NCBI GenBank assembly: GCA_902773065.1
Contig: CACYDD010000318.1
Coordinates: 1-22,243, forward strand
DNA length: 22,243 bases
Source of the DNA: an uncultured Ruminococcus sp.
GTDB lineage: Bacteria > Bacillota > Clostridia > Oscillospirales > Acutalibacteraceae
Direction of reading: 5' to 3'
This document shows positions 14,523 to 20,547 of this stretch, in pieces. The number at the start of each line of letters is the position of its first letter. Position 1 is the first letter of the stretch. Made by a program: the position numbers and the translations under genes. The notes under the pieces are model-generated. The model did no database searches and was not told where the DNA came from. It saw nothing but the letters and a program-made list of their open reading frames with translations.

Positions 14523-15692
14523 TCACTCTAAATCAAACAAATCAAAAATTTTCGTTCCTAAAATAGTTGGGTCGTTCATTGGTTCATTGGTAAGAAGAAT
14601 AATACGAATATTGCCGTCAGTGCTTGTCAGTGTCATGGAGGCAAAGGAAGGAATCAGCCCTGTATGCCAGACAAATCCGTTTTGTTCGTCAATCATCAGA
14701 CCGTATCCGTACTGCATGGTATCATCATCTGCTGAATCGTTTTTCATCATCCTGTCGGCGGATTCTTTGGAAAGAATCTTATGTTGATCCAGTTCTTCAA
14801 GCCATGCCGATAAGTCTTTTGCGTTTGACATGATATTTCCTGCCCCGAAACTCAGTCCGGGATAGTTCAGATATTCTGTGTTAGGGTCGTTTTGTGTTGC
14901 CTTGGCAATATCTGCATTGCGGATATCATAGCTGTCGGTAAAACCTGTTGAATCCATGGATAGCGGTGCAAAGATCCGCTCTGTTAAAAATTCTTCATAG
15001 GTCTGTCCCGAAACTTTTTCAATGATTTTTGCCAGCAGAAAATAATTGCTGTTGGAATATTCAAACTGGCTGTCGGGTGCAAAGCTTAATTCCTGCTGTG
15101 ACAAAAAATCATAGATTGAAGCAACGTTTTCTTCTGCTTCTGCATCCTTTGAAACCCGGAAACCAAGCTGTTCTTCCATCAGTGCAAGATGATTTCCGTA
15201 TTCATCGGTATATCCCATATAATCGGGAATTCCCGAACGCATAGACAATGAATTGTGTATCGTCACCTTTGAAGCAAAACTGCATTCGGGTAGATATTGA
15301 TCAAGTTTGTCGTTAACATCAAGTTTGCCGTCCTGCTGTAATATGAGTATTCCTGCGGCGGTAAACTGTTTGGTATTTGAAGCAATTTTAAATACAGTGT
15401 TTTCATCACAGTCACTGTCATCAAGGTCTGTTCCGCTGTCAAATACGACTTCTCCGTTTTGCACAACATAGACTTCACCGACAAAATCCTGTTCTTCTAT
15501 CAATTCTGCAATGCTCTCCGTCAGCCCTGATTTTGTTTCTTCCGCTGAGCTTTCGTCAATTTTTGCACTTGCCGCAGAAGATTCCACCGTACTGACTGCC
15601 GATTGCTCTGCTTCATTATTGCCGCAGGCACAAAGCAAAAGTGATGAAAATAAAATTACACATACCGTACTGATAACAACCATTTTTTTCAT
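14523..15692 (-). CDS. Lipoprotein serine hydrolase of the class C beta-lactamase/PBP4* fold
   Basis: A 389-residue secreted lipoprotein. The signal peptide ends in the lipobox LCAC (C23), followed by a Ser/Ala/Glu-rich linker to about residue 55. The catalytic domain carries SNTK (S105-K108, SxxK), YSN (212-214, YxN) and HTG (343-345, the KTG-equivalent). This set is typical of D-aminopeptidase/esterase-like members rather than resistance beta-lactamases, so the substrate could be a peptide or ester at the cell surface. ATG has AAGGAG upstream. It has its own promoter and lies 105 bases after the XRE regulator gene on the same strand. Confidence 0.9.
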   Translation of the reverse strand: MKKMVVISTVCVILFSSLLLCACGNNEAEQSAVSTVESSAASAKIDESSAEETKSGLTESIAELIEEQDFVGEVYVVQNGEVVFDSGTDLDDSDCDENTVFKIASNTKQFTAAGILILQQDGKLDVNDKLDQYLPECSFASKVTIHNSLSMRSGIPDYMGYTDEYGNHLALMEEQLGFRVSKDAEAEENVASIYDFLSQQELSFAPDSQFEYSNSNYFLLAKIIEKVSGQTYEEFLTERIFAPLSMDSTGFTDSYDIRNADIAKATQNDPNTEYLNYPGLSFGAGNIMSNAKDLSAWLEELDQHKILSKESADRMMKNDSADDDTMQYGYGLMIDEQNGFVWHTGLIPSFASMTLTSTDGNIRIILLTNEPMNDPTILGTKIFDLFDLE

Positions 15693-15728
15693 GTTACAAT
15701 CTCCTTATTATGTTTGAATTTTAAATTT

Positions 15729-15757
15729 ATTTTATCAAAGATTGTAATTGTATTCAA
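15729..15757 (-). promoter_or_regulatory. Promoter of the serine-hydrolase lipoprotein gene
   Basis: On the minus strand TTGAAT (15757-15752), 17-bp spacer, TAAAAT (15734-15729). Confidence 0.75.
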
Positions 15758-15797
15758 ACAACGGTTATGACAGGAAAACAACAAGCAGTTGCAAAAC

Positions 15798-16655
15798 TCA
15801 ACAGTTAGTTGGATTGGCTGAAAACAACGGCTTTGTCCGCCCGAACAGTGTAACAAAATCCAGCGGTTTTTCCGACCGGACTTCTTTGGCATAAGTCAGA
15901 AGGGGAATCAGACTACATTCTCTTGAATAGGTATATGCTTTGATCTCACCGTTTTCGGTTTCTATTTCCGTGCATTGTGCAAGGTTGATTTTGCAGAGCC
16001 CCTCCATTGCTCTTTCGGCATCGGTTTCGCTCAAATGATTTTTTTCGGCAATGAGTGACAGCGAAACAGGTGTGTTTTTGCGGCTGTACATATATGTGAT
16101 AATATTCAAAACATTGATATCGGAAAGCACTGCAAAAGTTTCGGCGGTTTTTTCATTATCAGAAAGAAATTGTCCGAATCCGCCCTCAGGCTCGGGCATA
16201 AAGAAAAAATACCTTCCGTCACTTGAAAGCCTTGCCCCTGTCAGACCGCCGTTATATAACAGCTTGGAGAAAATTTCGTGTCCGTATTCGTCATGAAGGG
16301 TATCAAGGATATCGGGGGTGAATTTTTCTTTCAGCGAATTTTTGCCGGTCAGTCCCATTTCTACCGCCCAGCACAGTTCAAAGGCTCTGCCGAATGCTTC
16401 ATCCTGCGGCAGGGAACTCAGCTCTTTTGTGATAAGTCTGTCGATTTTTTCATTACTGTCTGCACCGAACAAAACATTCACCGATACGCCCAGCACTTCT
16501 GCGATTTTCGGAAGCAGTTCCGCATCGGGAGAATTTCCCCTTTCCCATTTGGAAACAGCCTGTGCCGTAATTCCGATCTCTCTCCCGAGTTCTTCCTGTG
16601 TAAGTCCTTTTTTGGTTCTTAATTCCTTGATACGCTGTCCGATAATGCCTGACAT
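15798..16655 (-). CDS. XRE-family transcriptional regulator with C-terminal winged-helix-like domain
   Basis: A 285-residue regulator. Residues 1-66 form a Cro/CI helix-turn-helix (IKELRTKKGLTQEELGREIG, ITAQAVSKWERGNSPDAELL, LGVSVNVLFG). The middle part has a helical/strand region with YFFFMPEPEGGFGQFLSDNE. Residues 180-245 look like a second, winged-helix domain (VLNIITYMYSRKNTPVSLSL, then LSETDAERAMEGLCKINL). Such two-domain proteins are common in Clostridia and sense unknown signals. AGGAG supports the start, and a good promoter lies upstream. The nearby lipoprotein gene is a plausible target. Confidence 0.88.
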   Translation of the reverse strand: MSGIIGQRIKELRTKKGLTQEELGREIGITAQAVSKWERGNSPDAELLPKIAEVLGVSVNVLFGADSNEKIDRLITKELSSLPQDEAFGRAFELCWAVEMGLTGKNSLKEKFTPDILDTLHDEYGHEIFSKLLYNGGLTGARLSSDGRYFFFMPEPEGGFGQFLSDNEKTAETFAVLSDINVLNIITYMYSRKNTPVSLSLIAEKNHLSETDAERAMEGLCKINLAQCTEIETENGEIKAYTYSRECSLIPLLTYAKEVRSEKPLDFVTLFGRTKPLFSANPTNC

Positions 16656-16688
16656 AATATTGCTCCTGTCAACAAATGATATACTTTG

Positions 16689-16717
16689 ATTATAACACCA
16701 AAAATAGTAATTCTCAA
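16689..16717 (-). promoter_or_regulatory. Promoter of the XRE regulator gene
   Basis: On the minus strand TTGAGA (16717-16712), 17-bp spacer, TATAAT (16694-16689), 34 bases from the start codon. Confidence 0.85.
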
Positions 16718-16755
16718 TATTATTATTCTGAAAACAAGATATTTTTTATAGATTA

Positions 16756-16794
16756 TTAGCACACCACGTACACAGAGGGTTCGTATTTCCGCAT
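16756..16794 (-). other. 12-codon micro-ORF (MRKYEPSVYVVC), possible remnant of a small peptide gene
   Basis: ATG with AGGAAG about 6 bases upstream opens a 12-codon frame. The start MRKYEPSVYVV resembles the first residues of short clostridial peptides beginning MKKYEAP, and then ends abruptly. It may be a truncated remnant or chance. Confidence 0.15.
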
Positions 16795-16850
16795 ATTGTA
16801 CTTCCTGCTTTTTTACAACTTTGTTTATCTTCACAAAATCCCCAAAACTG

Positions 16851-16898
16851 AAAAAAGAAAAACTGCCGTCACAGCGTGAGGATCTACTGTGGTGGCAG
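16851..16898 (-). terminator. Terminator after the DUF4250 gene
   Basis: On the minus strand CTGCCACCACAG (16898-16887) pairs with CTGTGACGGCAG (16874-16863), 10 of 12 pairs, followed by a T-rich tail (16862-16851). Confidence 0.8.
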
Positions 16899-16909
16899 AT
16901 TTTTAGTAA

Positions 16910-17080
16910 TCATACAAATTTATTCAGAGAACTGTCGTATTCAAACCCAACGTCTGAAAGCTTTTCGGTAATTTCCTCTGCGGAAACACCTTCCGATTTG
17001 CACAGTTCTTCCAGTGACGGATAAGTGTCCCTGAGTTTTGTATTAATATAGGACAATAAAATAATCGGATCATTCGGCAT
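16910..17080 (-). CDS. DUF4250 domain protein
   Basis: A 56-residue protein that fits DUF4250 from end to end. It starts MPNDPIILLSYINTKLRD, continues YPSLEELCKSEGVSAEEI and ends VGFEYDSSLNKFV. The family is widespread in Firmicutes and of unknown function. The ribosome site GGAGGG is 7 bases before ATG. It begins 18 bases after the zinc-ribbon gene and shares its transcript, which ends at the hairpin at 16851. No odd features. Confidence 0.88.
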   Translation of the reverse strand: MPNDPIILLSYINTKLRDTYPSLEELCKSEGVSAEEITEKLSDVGFEYDSSLNKFV

Positions 17081-17098
17081 TTTGTTTCCCTCCGTTTT

Positions 17099-18115
17099 TT
17101 ATGCTGTTGGTTTTGATGATTCTTTTGTTGGTGTCTGTTCAGGCTCGCTTTTTTCTTTTGATTCTTCACTTTCTGAGGAAAGGACAGTACTTTCTGATTT
17201 AATGATCTGCACATCATCAGGAAGATACAAATCTCCCGACACATTAATATGATAGGACTTTTCTATCGGCATAATGCAGTCAAGATAAAGCTCCTCCAGT
17301 GAGAACCAGCCATGTACAAGACTGCTCGGCGAGGCAGAACCGCCGCTATAACGCGGCAGATAGGTAGACACATTGATATTTTTTGCATAATCCGTACCAC
17401 TGATATTGGTCGTACCGTCATCTTTGATTATAATTTTATTGGTTCTGAAGGCAACATAAGTCGTTTCGGTCTTATTCACTTTTGTATCAATATAGGTGCG
17501 TTCTGCGATCGTCAGAAGAAAATTTCCCGAGCCGTCATCATAGGATACCAGATAATTGCCTGTCAGTTTGTATTCATCCTGAACATACCAGTTACTGTAT
17601 AATGCTGTATACATATTACCCGCATTTTTGAGTGCATCGCGATTAATTTTATCCACAGTGACCTTTGGTATCTGTTCAATTTTTGTAGCATAGACAATCT
17701 CAGGCACTTTGGATACTTCCGAATGTTCTGACCGGAATGTATTCACCACATCATTATTGGAAAAAATGGTTCTTGCAGCGATAAAGATCAATATCATCGG
17801 AATCAGAACAAAAAGCAATGCAGTCAGTTTGTAAACTGACTGCGGCCGTTTCTGATGCCGTTCCCGTCTCTTTTGTTCTTTTCTGTACTGCGTCTGATCT
17901 TTAATATATTGCTCATTTTCCCATTCAAGACGTTTTTTATAGGCTTCCGCCTTGTCACGTTCCATCTGAATTTTAATTTTTTCCGCTTCACTCTTATAGT
18001 TAAGATCATCAACATTAAAGGAAGTCTGACAATATTCACAGACACCTGTTTTCTGTCCCTGCATAAGCGTGATCGGTGCACCGCAGCCGGGACATAAAAT
18101 CTGACCAATCTCCAT
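17099..18115 (-). CDS. Zinc-ribbon membrane protein of unknown function
   Basis: A 338-residue protein started at MEIGQILCPGCG, where GAGAGGA lies 6 bases upstream; an ATG 15 bases earlier has no such site. Order of parts: zinc ribbon CPGC...CEYC (C8, C11, C26, C29); a long charged helix rich in Lys/Glu/Arg (about 40-92), probably coiled coil; one membrane helix (about 96-117); an extracytoplasmic domain with mixed strands (YLVSYDDGSGNFLLTIAERT, TTYVAFRTNKIIIKDDG); and a Ser/Glu/Lys/Pro-rich tail. The topology puts the ribbon in the cytoplasm and the large domain outside. A sensor or cell-surface assembly role would be a guess. Confidence 0.75.
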   Translation of the reverse strand: MEIGQILCPGCGAPITLMQGQKTGVCEYCQTSFNVDDLNYKSEAEKIKIQMERDKAEAYKKRLEWENEQYIKDQTQYRKEQKRRERHQKRPQSVYKLTALLFVLIPMILIFIAARTIFSNNDVVNTFRSEHSEVSKVPEIVYATKIEQIPKVTVDKINRDALKNAGNMYTALYSNWYVQDEYKLTGNYLVSYDDGSGNFLLTIAERTYIDTKVNKTETTYVAFRTNKIIIKDDGTTNISGTDYAKNINVSTYLPRYSGGSASPSSLVHGWFSLEELYLDCIMPIEKSYHINVSGDLYLPDDVQIIKSESTVLSSESEESKEKSEPEQTPTKESSKPTA

Positions 18116-18145
18116 ACCAATTCCTCTCAATCAGCAATTTTCTAT

Positions 18146-18151
18146 AGTATA
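18146..18151 (-). promoter_or_regulatory. Extended -10 element of the zinc-ribbon gene
   Basis: On the minus strand TGATATACT gives TG-n-TATACT, 30 bases before the start codon. The -35 (TGTAAA) is weak. Confidence 0.45.
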
Positions 18152-18173
18152 TCATATTTTTTCATCTTTTACA

Positions 18174-18199
18174 GCCGGCGGAGGCACTCCGCCGCCGCC
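18174..18199 (-). repeat. GC hairpin of the dispersed repeat, solo fragment
   Basis: GGCGGAG (18177-18183), GCA loop, CTCCGCC (18187-18193), with GCC at both outer sides. It matches the first hairpin of the other copies, but the A/T-rich body is missing. Confidence 0.55.
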
Positions 18200-18205
18200 A
18201 TTCAA

Positions 18206-18439
18206 TTAAACAGATACCTCATACAATTTCATTGTATCTCTATCGTATGTAAAATCAGGAGTACTCTGCTCATTTAAAATATTCCAGCCGTACATCCTGC
18301 ATAACAGTTCAACAAAGTTATCGCTGTTTTTATCATACAATTTTTCTATTTTGTGAATTTGCTGTTTCAGCATAATTTCTGAAATATTTTTCCCATAAAG
18401 AAGTGTATCTCTCTTGTAAGATTCAATTTCCAGAAGCAT
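18206..18439 (-). CDS. Small hypothetical protein
   Basis: A 77-residue protein I do not recognise. It is predicted mainly helical and charged (MLLEIESYKRDTLLYGKN, then IMLKQQIHKIEKLYDKNSDN, FVELLCRMYGWN) with a short strand-like end (FTYDRDTMKLYEVSV). No membrane segment. ATG lies 13 bases after the nitroreductase stop, with a purine-rich AAAGAAGAG as a weak ribosome site that overlaps the leader, suggesting translational coupling. A dispersed-repeat hairpin lies just downstream. Confidence 0.55.
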   Translation of the reverse strand: MLLEIESYKRDTLLYGKNISEIMLKQQIHKIEKLYDKNSDNFVELLCRMYGWNILNEQSTPDFTYDRDTMKLYEVSV

Positions 18440-18452
18440 CTCTTCTTTTACC

Positions 18453-18980
18453 TCATTTTACATAATAGACCCTGTCCGGTTTTCTTTCGGGGGCTTTTGG
18501 CAGTTCTCCGTCGGCATAACCTAAAGCACAGTGTCCGATTCCCTCCCATTCCCCTTCAATGCTAAGCCTTTCAAGGATCTCCTTACCGAAATCACTTTCA
18601 AATTCTTCCTTCGCACGGTGAATCCAGCAGCTGCCAAGACCCAGCGAATGTGCTGCAAGCATCATATTTCCCAGCACAAGACTTCCGTCATAAAGAAAGG
18701 TCGGGCGGCTTTTATCTGCAATGACGATCAGTATGACAGGTGCACCGTAAAACGGATCAAATCCCTCTGCCCAACCGCCGATTTTACGATTTTCTTCCGA
18801 AATCCGGTTTCTCAACTCCTTATCTGTCACCGCTATGATTTTCACACCCTGATATCCCCTGCCGCTTGCGGCGTACAGACCTGCTTCAATCACAGTATTG
18901 ACATCCTCTCCGGACACTTCATCGGGCTTGTATTTGCGGGTACTTCTGCGTTCAACCATTGCTTTGATGATATCATTCAT
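18453..18980 (-). CDS. Nitroreductase-family FMN oxidoreductase
   Basis: A 175-residue nitroreductase-fold flavoprotein. The N-terminal ERRSTRKYKPDEVSGEDV carries the FMN-phosphate arginines. Then come ASGRGYQGVKIIAV, the helix GSLVLGNMMLAAHSLGLGSC and WIHRAKEEF, and the end CALGYADGELPKAPERKPDR with the phosphate-binding basic residues. The start MNDIIKAM has AGGAGG 8 bases upstream and is preferred over an ATG 45 bases earlier that lies in the promoter region. These enzymes reduce nitro compounds, quinones or flavins with NAD(P)H; the natural substrate is unknown. It heads a two-gene unit. Confidence 0.9.
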   Translation of the reverse strand: MNDIIKAMVERRSTRKYKPDEVSGEDVNTVIEAGLYAASGRGYQGVKIIAVTDKELRNRISEENRKIGGWAEGFDPFYGAPVILIVIADKSRPTFLYDGSLVLGNMMLAAHSLGLGSCWIHRAKEEFESDFGKEILERLSIEGEWEGIGHCALGYADGELPKAPERKPDRVYYVK

Positions 18981-19013
18981 CTTTGTTTTCCTCCTGAAAA
19001 AAATTCTGATAAT

Positions 19014-19042
19014 ATTATAAACCATACAAAATTTCTTTTCAA
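19014..19042 (-). promoter_or_regulatory. Promoter of the nitroreductase gene
   Basis: On the minus strand TTGAAA (19042-19037), 17-bp spacer, TATAAT (19019-19014). Confidence 0.87.
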
Positions 19043-19112
19043 CAGAAAAGTCATTAAATTCAAATCATTTTTGTGATTTATACTCATCACGCATATTTTT
19101 TTTATTTTAAGC

Positions 19113-19141
19113 TTGAAACGGTCGGATGAATATGATATAAT
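19113..19141 (+). promoter_or_regulatory. Promoter of tRNA-Arg
   Basis: TTGAAA (19113-19118), 17-bp spacer, TATAAT (19136-19141), 11 bases before the tRNA. Confidence 0.87.
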
Positions 19142-19152
19142 AGTTTTACTTT

Positions 19153-19229
19153 CTGCCCGTAGCACAGCTGGATAATGCATCAGACTCCGACTCTGAAGAC
19201 CGAGGGTTCGAATCCCCCCGGGCAGGCCA
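19153..19229 (+). tRNA. tRNA-Arg (anticodon CCG)
   Basis: The cloverleaf folds with acceptor arms CTGCCCG and CGGGCAG, D-arm region GCACAGCTGGATAATGC, anticodon stem TCAGA/TCTGA and loop CTCCGAC (anticodon CCG, reading CGG). The T-arm is GAGGG-TTCGAAT-CCCCC, with one A-C mismatch in its stem. Discriminator G and an encoded CCA end follow. It is a single-gene unit with promoter and terminator. No integrase or att-like repeat was seen beside it. Confidence 0.96.
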
Positions 19230-19270
19230 GCGGCGAGGTCGGACACCCAACTGGCGATATGCTGCTCCCA

Positions 19271-19308
19271 ATATCACGTTCTGCTTTTGTAGAACGCGAT
19301 ATTTTTTT
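19271..19308 (+). terminator. Terminator of tRNA-Arg
   Basis: ATATCACGTTCT (19271-19282) pairs with AGAACGCGATAT (19291-19302), 11 of 12 pairs, followed by six T. The stretch 19309-19481 holds no gene that I can support. Confidence 0.88.
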
Positions 19309-19481
19309 GCCGCACTCCGAGTGATATCTTTTTTGCTACTTCTTTACAGTGCATGACCGCACGTAGTCTCTCACTTCGACCGCTCTTTTTCCGAAAGTTT
19401 AAATTCATTTCCCCACTCCAAGCTGTTTATACCTCAGGTTGAAAAATAAAATAATATTTATAAATTATCATTATCAACCAC

Positions 19482-19510
19482 TTGATTTTTTGTCATAATA
19501 AGATTAAAAT
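19482..19510 (+). promoter_or_regulatory. Promoter of the lipoprotein gene
   Basis: TTGATT (19482-19487), 17-bp spacer, TAAAAT (19505-19510). Confidence 0.65.
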
Positions 19511-19555
19511 AATAATGGTAATGTTTATGTAAATTTTCTCGGAGGTTATTTTATA

Positions 19556-20026
19556 ATGAAAAGATTGTTAAGTATGGTACTAACTGCGGTTATTTTCGTT
19601 TCCGTTATATCCATGAGCGGATGTGATGATTTCGGATTTAATCCCACTGGCTCGTGGAAGCTGACAAAGGATACCTTTTATCTGGACGGAGAATACTGGT
19701 ATGAGGATAAACCGGGGTATCTGGGTGCAGAAGAAGGCGGCATTTATGTTGGTGATATGATTTACACATTCGGCAAATCGGGTGTCGGCAACATCTACAC
19801 AGATGATTTGTATATACAGGATTTCACCTTTGATTATGAAGGAGAAGAAATTACTGTACATATGGCCGATCCTAAAAACAAATACGGTTCACAGGATTTT
19901 ATCTATAAAGCCGGAAAAGACAAAGACGGTAACGAAACGATCACAAGAACAGACATTGCCACCGTGAATGATGATGACGGAGGCAAACACGAACTGAAAG
20001 AAGAGTTTATTTTCACAAAACAGTAA
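19556..20026 (+). CDS. Small lipoprotein, lipocalin-like, unknown function
   Basis: A 156-residue secreted lipoprotein. The signal peptide ends in MSGC (C23 lipidated). The mature part starts DDFGFNPTGSWKLTKDTFYL and alternates Gly and aromatic residues with acidic ones (EYWYEDKPGYLGAEEGG, IYTFGKSGVGNIY, FTFDYEGEEITVHM), a beta-strand pattern. A GSW(K/E)L entry to a small beta-barrel is common in clostridial lipocalin-like or DUF-type lipoproteins; the function is not known. The ribosome site is GGAGG, 12 bases before ATG. The gene is monocistronic, followed by a stem without a T-run at 20031-20064. Confidence 0.8.
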   Translation: MKRLLSMVLTAVIFVSVISMSGCDDFGFNPTGSWKLTKDTFYLDGEYWYEDKPGYLGAEEGGIYVGDMIYTFGKSGVGNIYTDDLYIQDFTFDYEGEEITVHMADPKNKYGSQDFIYKAGKDKDGNETITRTDIATVNDDDGGKHELKEEFIFTKQ

Positions 20027-20030
20027 CCCA

Positions 20031-20064
20031 CAAGCCGCAGTACAGAACTTGCTACTGCGGCTTG
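20031..20064 (+). terminator. Perfect 12-bp hairpin after the lipoprotein gene
   Basis: CAAGCCGCAGTA (20031-20042) pairs with TACTGCGGCTTG (20053-20064). No T-run follows, so it may be a weak terminator or an mRNA 3'-end stabiliser. Confidence 0.6.
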
Positions 20065-20082
20065 ACCCATAAACAAAAGTAA

Positions 20083-20316
20083 CTTGGCACAAAATATGAT
20101 CTTTATCATCAACAAATTTATGCTGTATATCGATGCGAAAGCAATGATGATGTACTTTTTGTGATTGGCAGCGATAAAAACGGGAATGATATATATTGTA
20201 TCTACCATTTAACATGGTCGGGCAAAGAGGAAGGCGGCAGTTTTCCCCTTTGCAAAGAACGGTTTGTCGGAATTCATTCAGTAGAGGAATATTTTGAAAA
20301 GGAATTGTCAGATTAA
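20083..20316 (+). pseudogene. Start-less ORF, remnant of a small soluble protein gene
   Basis: The frame between the stop at 20080-20082 and the TAA at 20314-20316 has 77 codons without ATG, GTG or TTG at its head; the first residues are LGTKYDLYHQQIYAVYRC. The protein-like content (DVLFVIGSDKNGNDIYCIYH, LTWSGKEEGGSFPLC, GIHSVEEYFEKELSD) with alternating hydrophobic strands suggests the C-terminal part of a former protein. I cannot name the family. The 5' part appears to be lost next to the lipoprotein hairpin. The 231 bases between here and the cls start hold a dispersed-repeat copy and the cls promoter. Confidence 0.5.
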
Positions 20317-20370
20317 AAAATTGTACAAATCGAAAATCCTGTTTAGTGTACAACAAAATCAAAAAAGATG

Positions 20371-20466
20371 GTGTAAAATAATTCCGGAATCTTATGGCGC
20401 GGCGATAAAATGAATGGTTTTCAATAAACCTGAGCGCGAAATAGAGACCGGCGGCACGCCGGCAAA
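20371..20466 (-). repeat. Dispersed two-hairpin repeat, inverted full copy
   Basis: On the minus strand GCCGGCGTGCCGCCGG is the GC hairpin, followed by CTATTTCGCGCTCAGGTTTA, a weaker second hairpin GGTTT/AAACC, then CGCCGCGCC. Order and spacing match the copies at 6319. The distal part matches the fragment at 12369. Confidence 0.75.
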
Positions 20467-20477
20467 AAAATGTCTCA

Positions 20478-20506
20478 TTGCACAAAATAACATATGGTGC
20501 TATACT
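20478..20506 (+). promoter_or_regulatory. Promoter of the cardiolipin synthase gene
   Basis: TTGCAC (20478-20483), 17-bp spacer, TATACT (20501-20506) preceded by TGC, giving an extended -10. Confidence 0.8.
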
Positions 20507-20547
20507 TAATTGTATTATGATAGAAAGCAGTGAAGGTGTAAGATAAA

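Noticed and set aside
14523..15692. Serine hydrolase considered as a resistance beta-lactamase
   Set aside because: It has the general SxxK/YxN/HTG set, a lipoprotein anchor and no specific features of AmpC-type resistance enzymes; D-peptidase or esterase activity is as likely.
16756..16794. 12-codon micro-ORF as a signalling or RiPP precursor peptide
   Set aside because: It is too short to judge, with no processing or export gene nearby; listed only as a weak remnant.
19153..19229. tRNA-Arg as a possible integration site
   Set aside because: No integrase, no repeat of the tRNA 3' end and no change in gene character on either side.
19889..20485. 198-codon minus-strand frame over the lipoprotein end and the intergenic region
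   Set aside because: It crosses a hairpin, a repeat and the lipoprotein gene, has no ribosome site, and its content is not protein-like.
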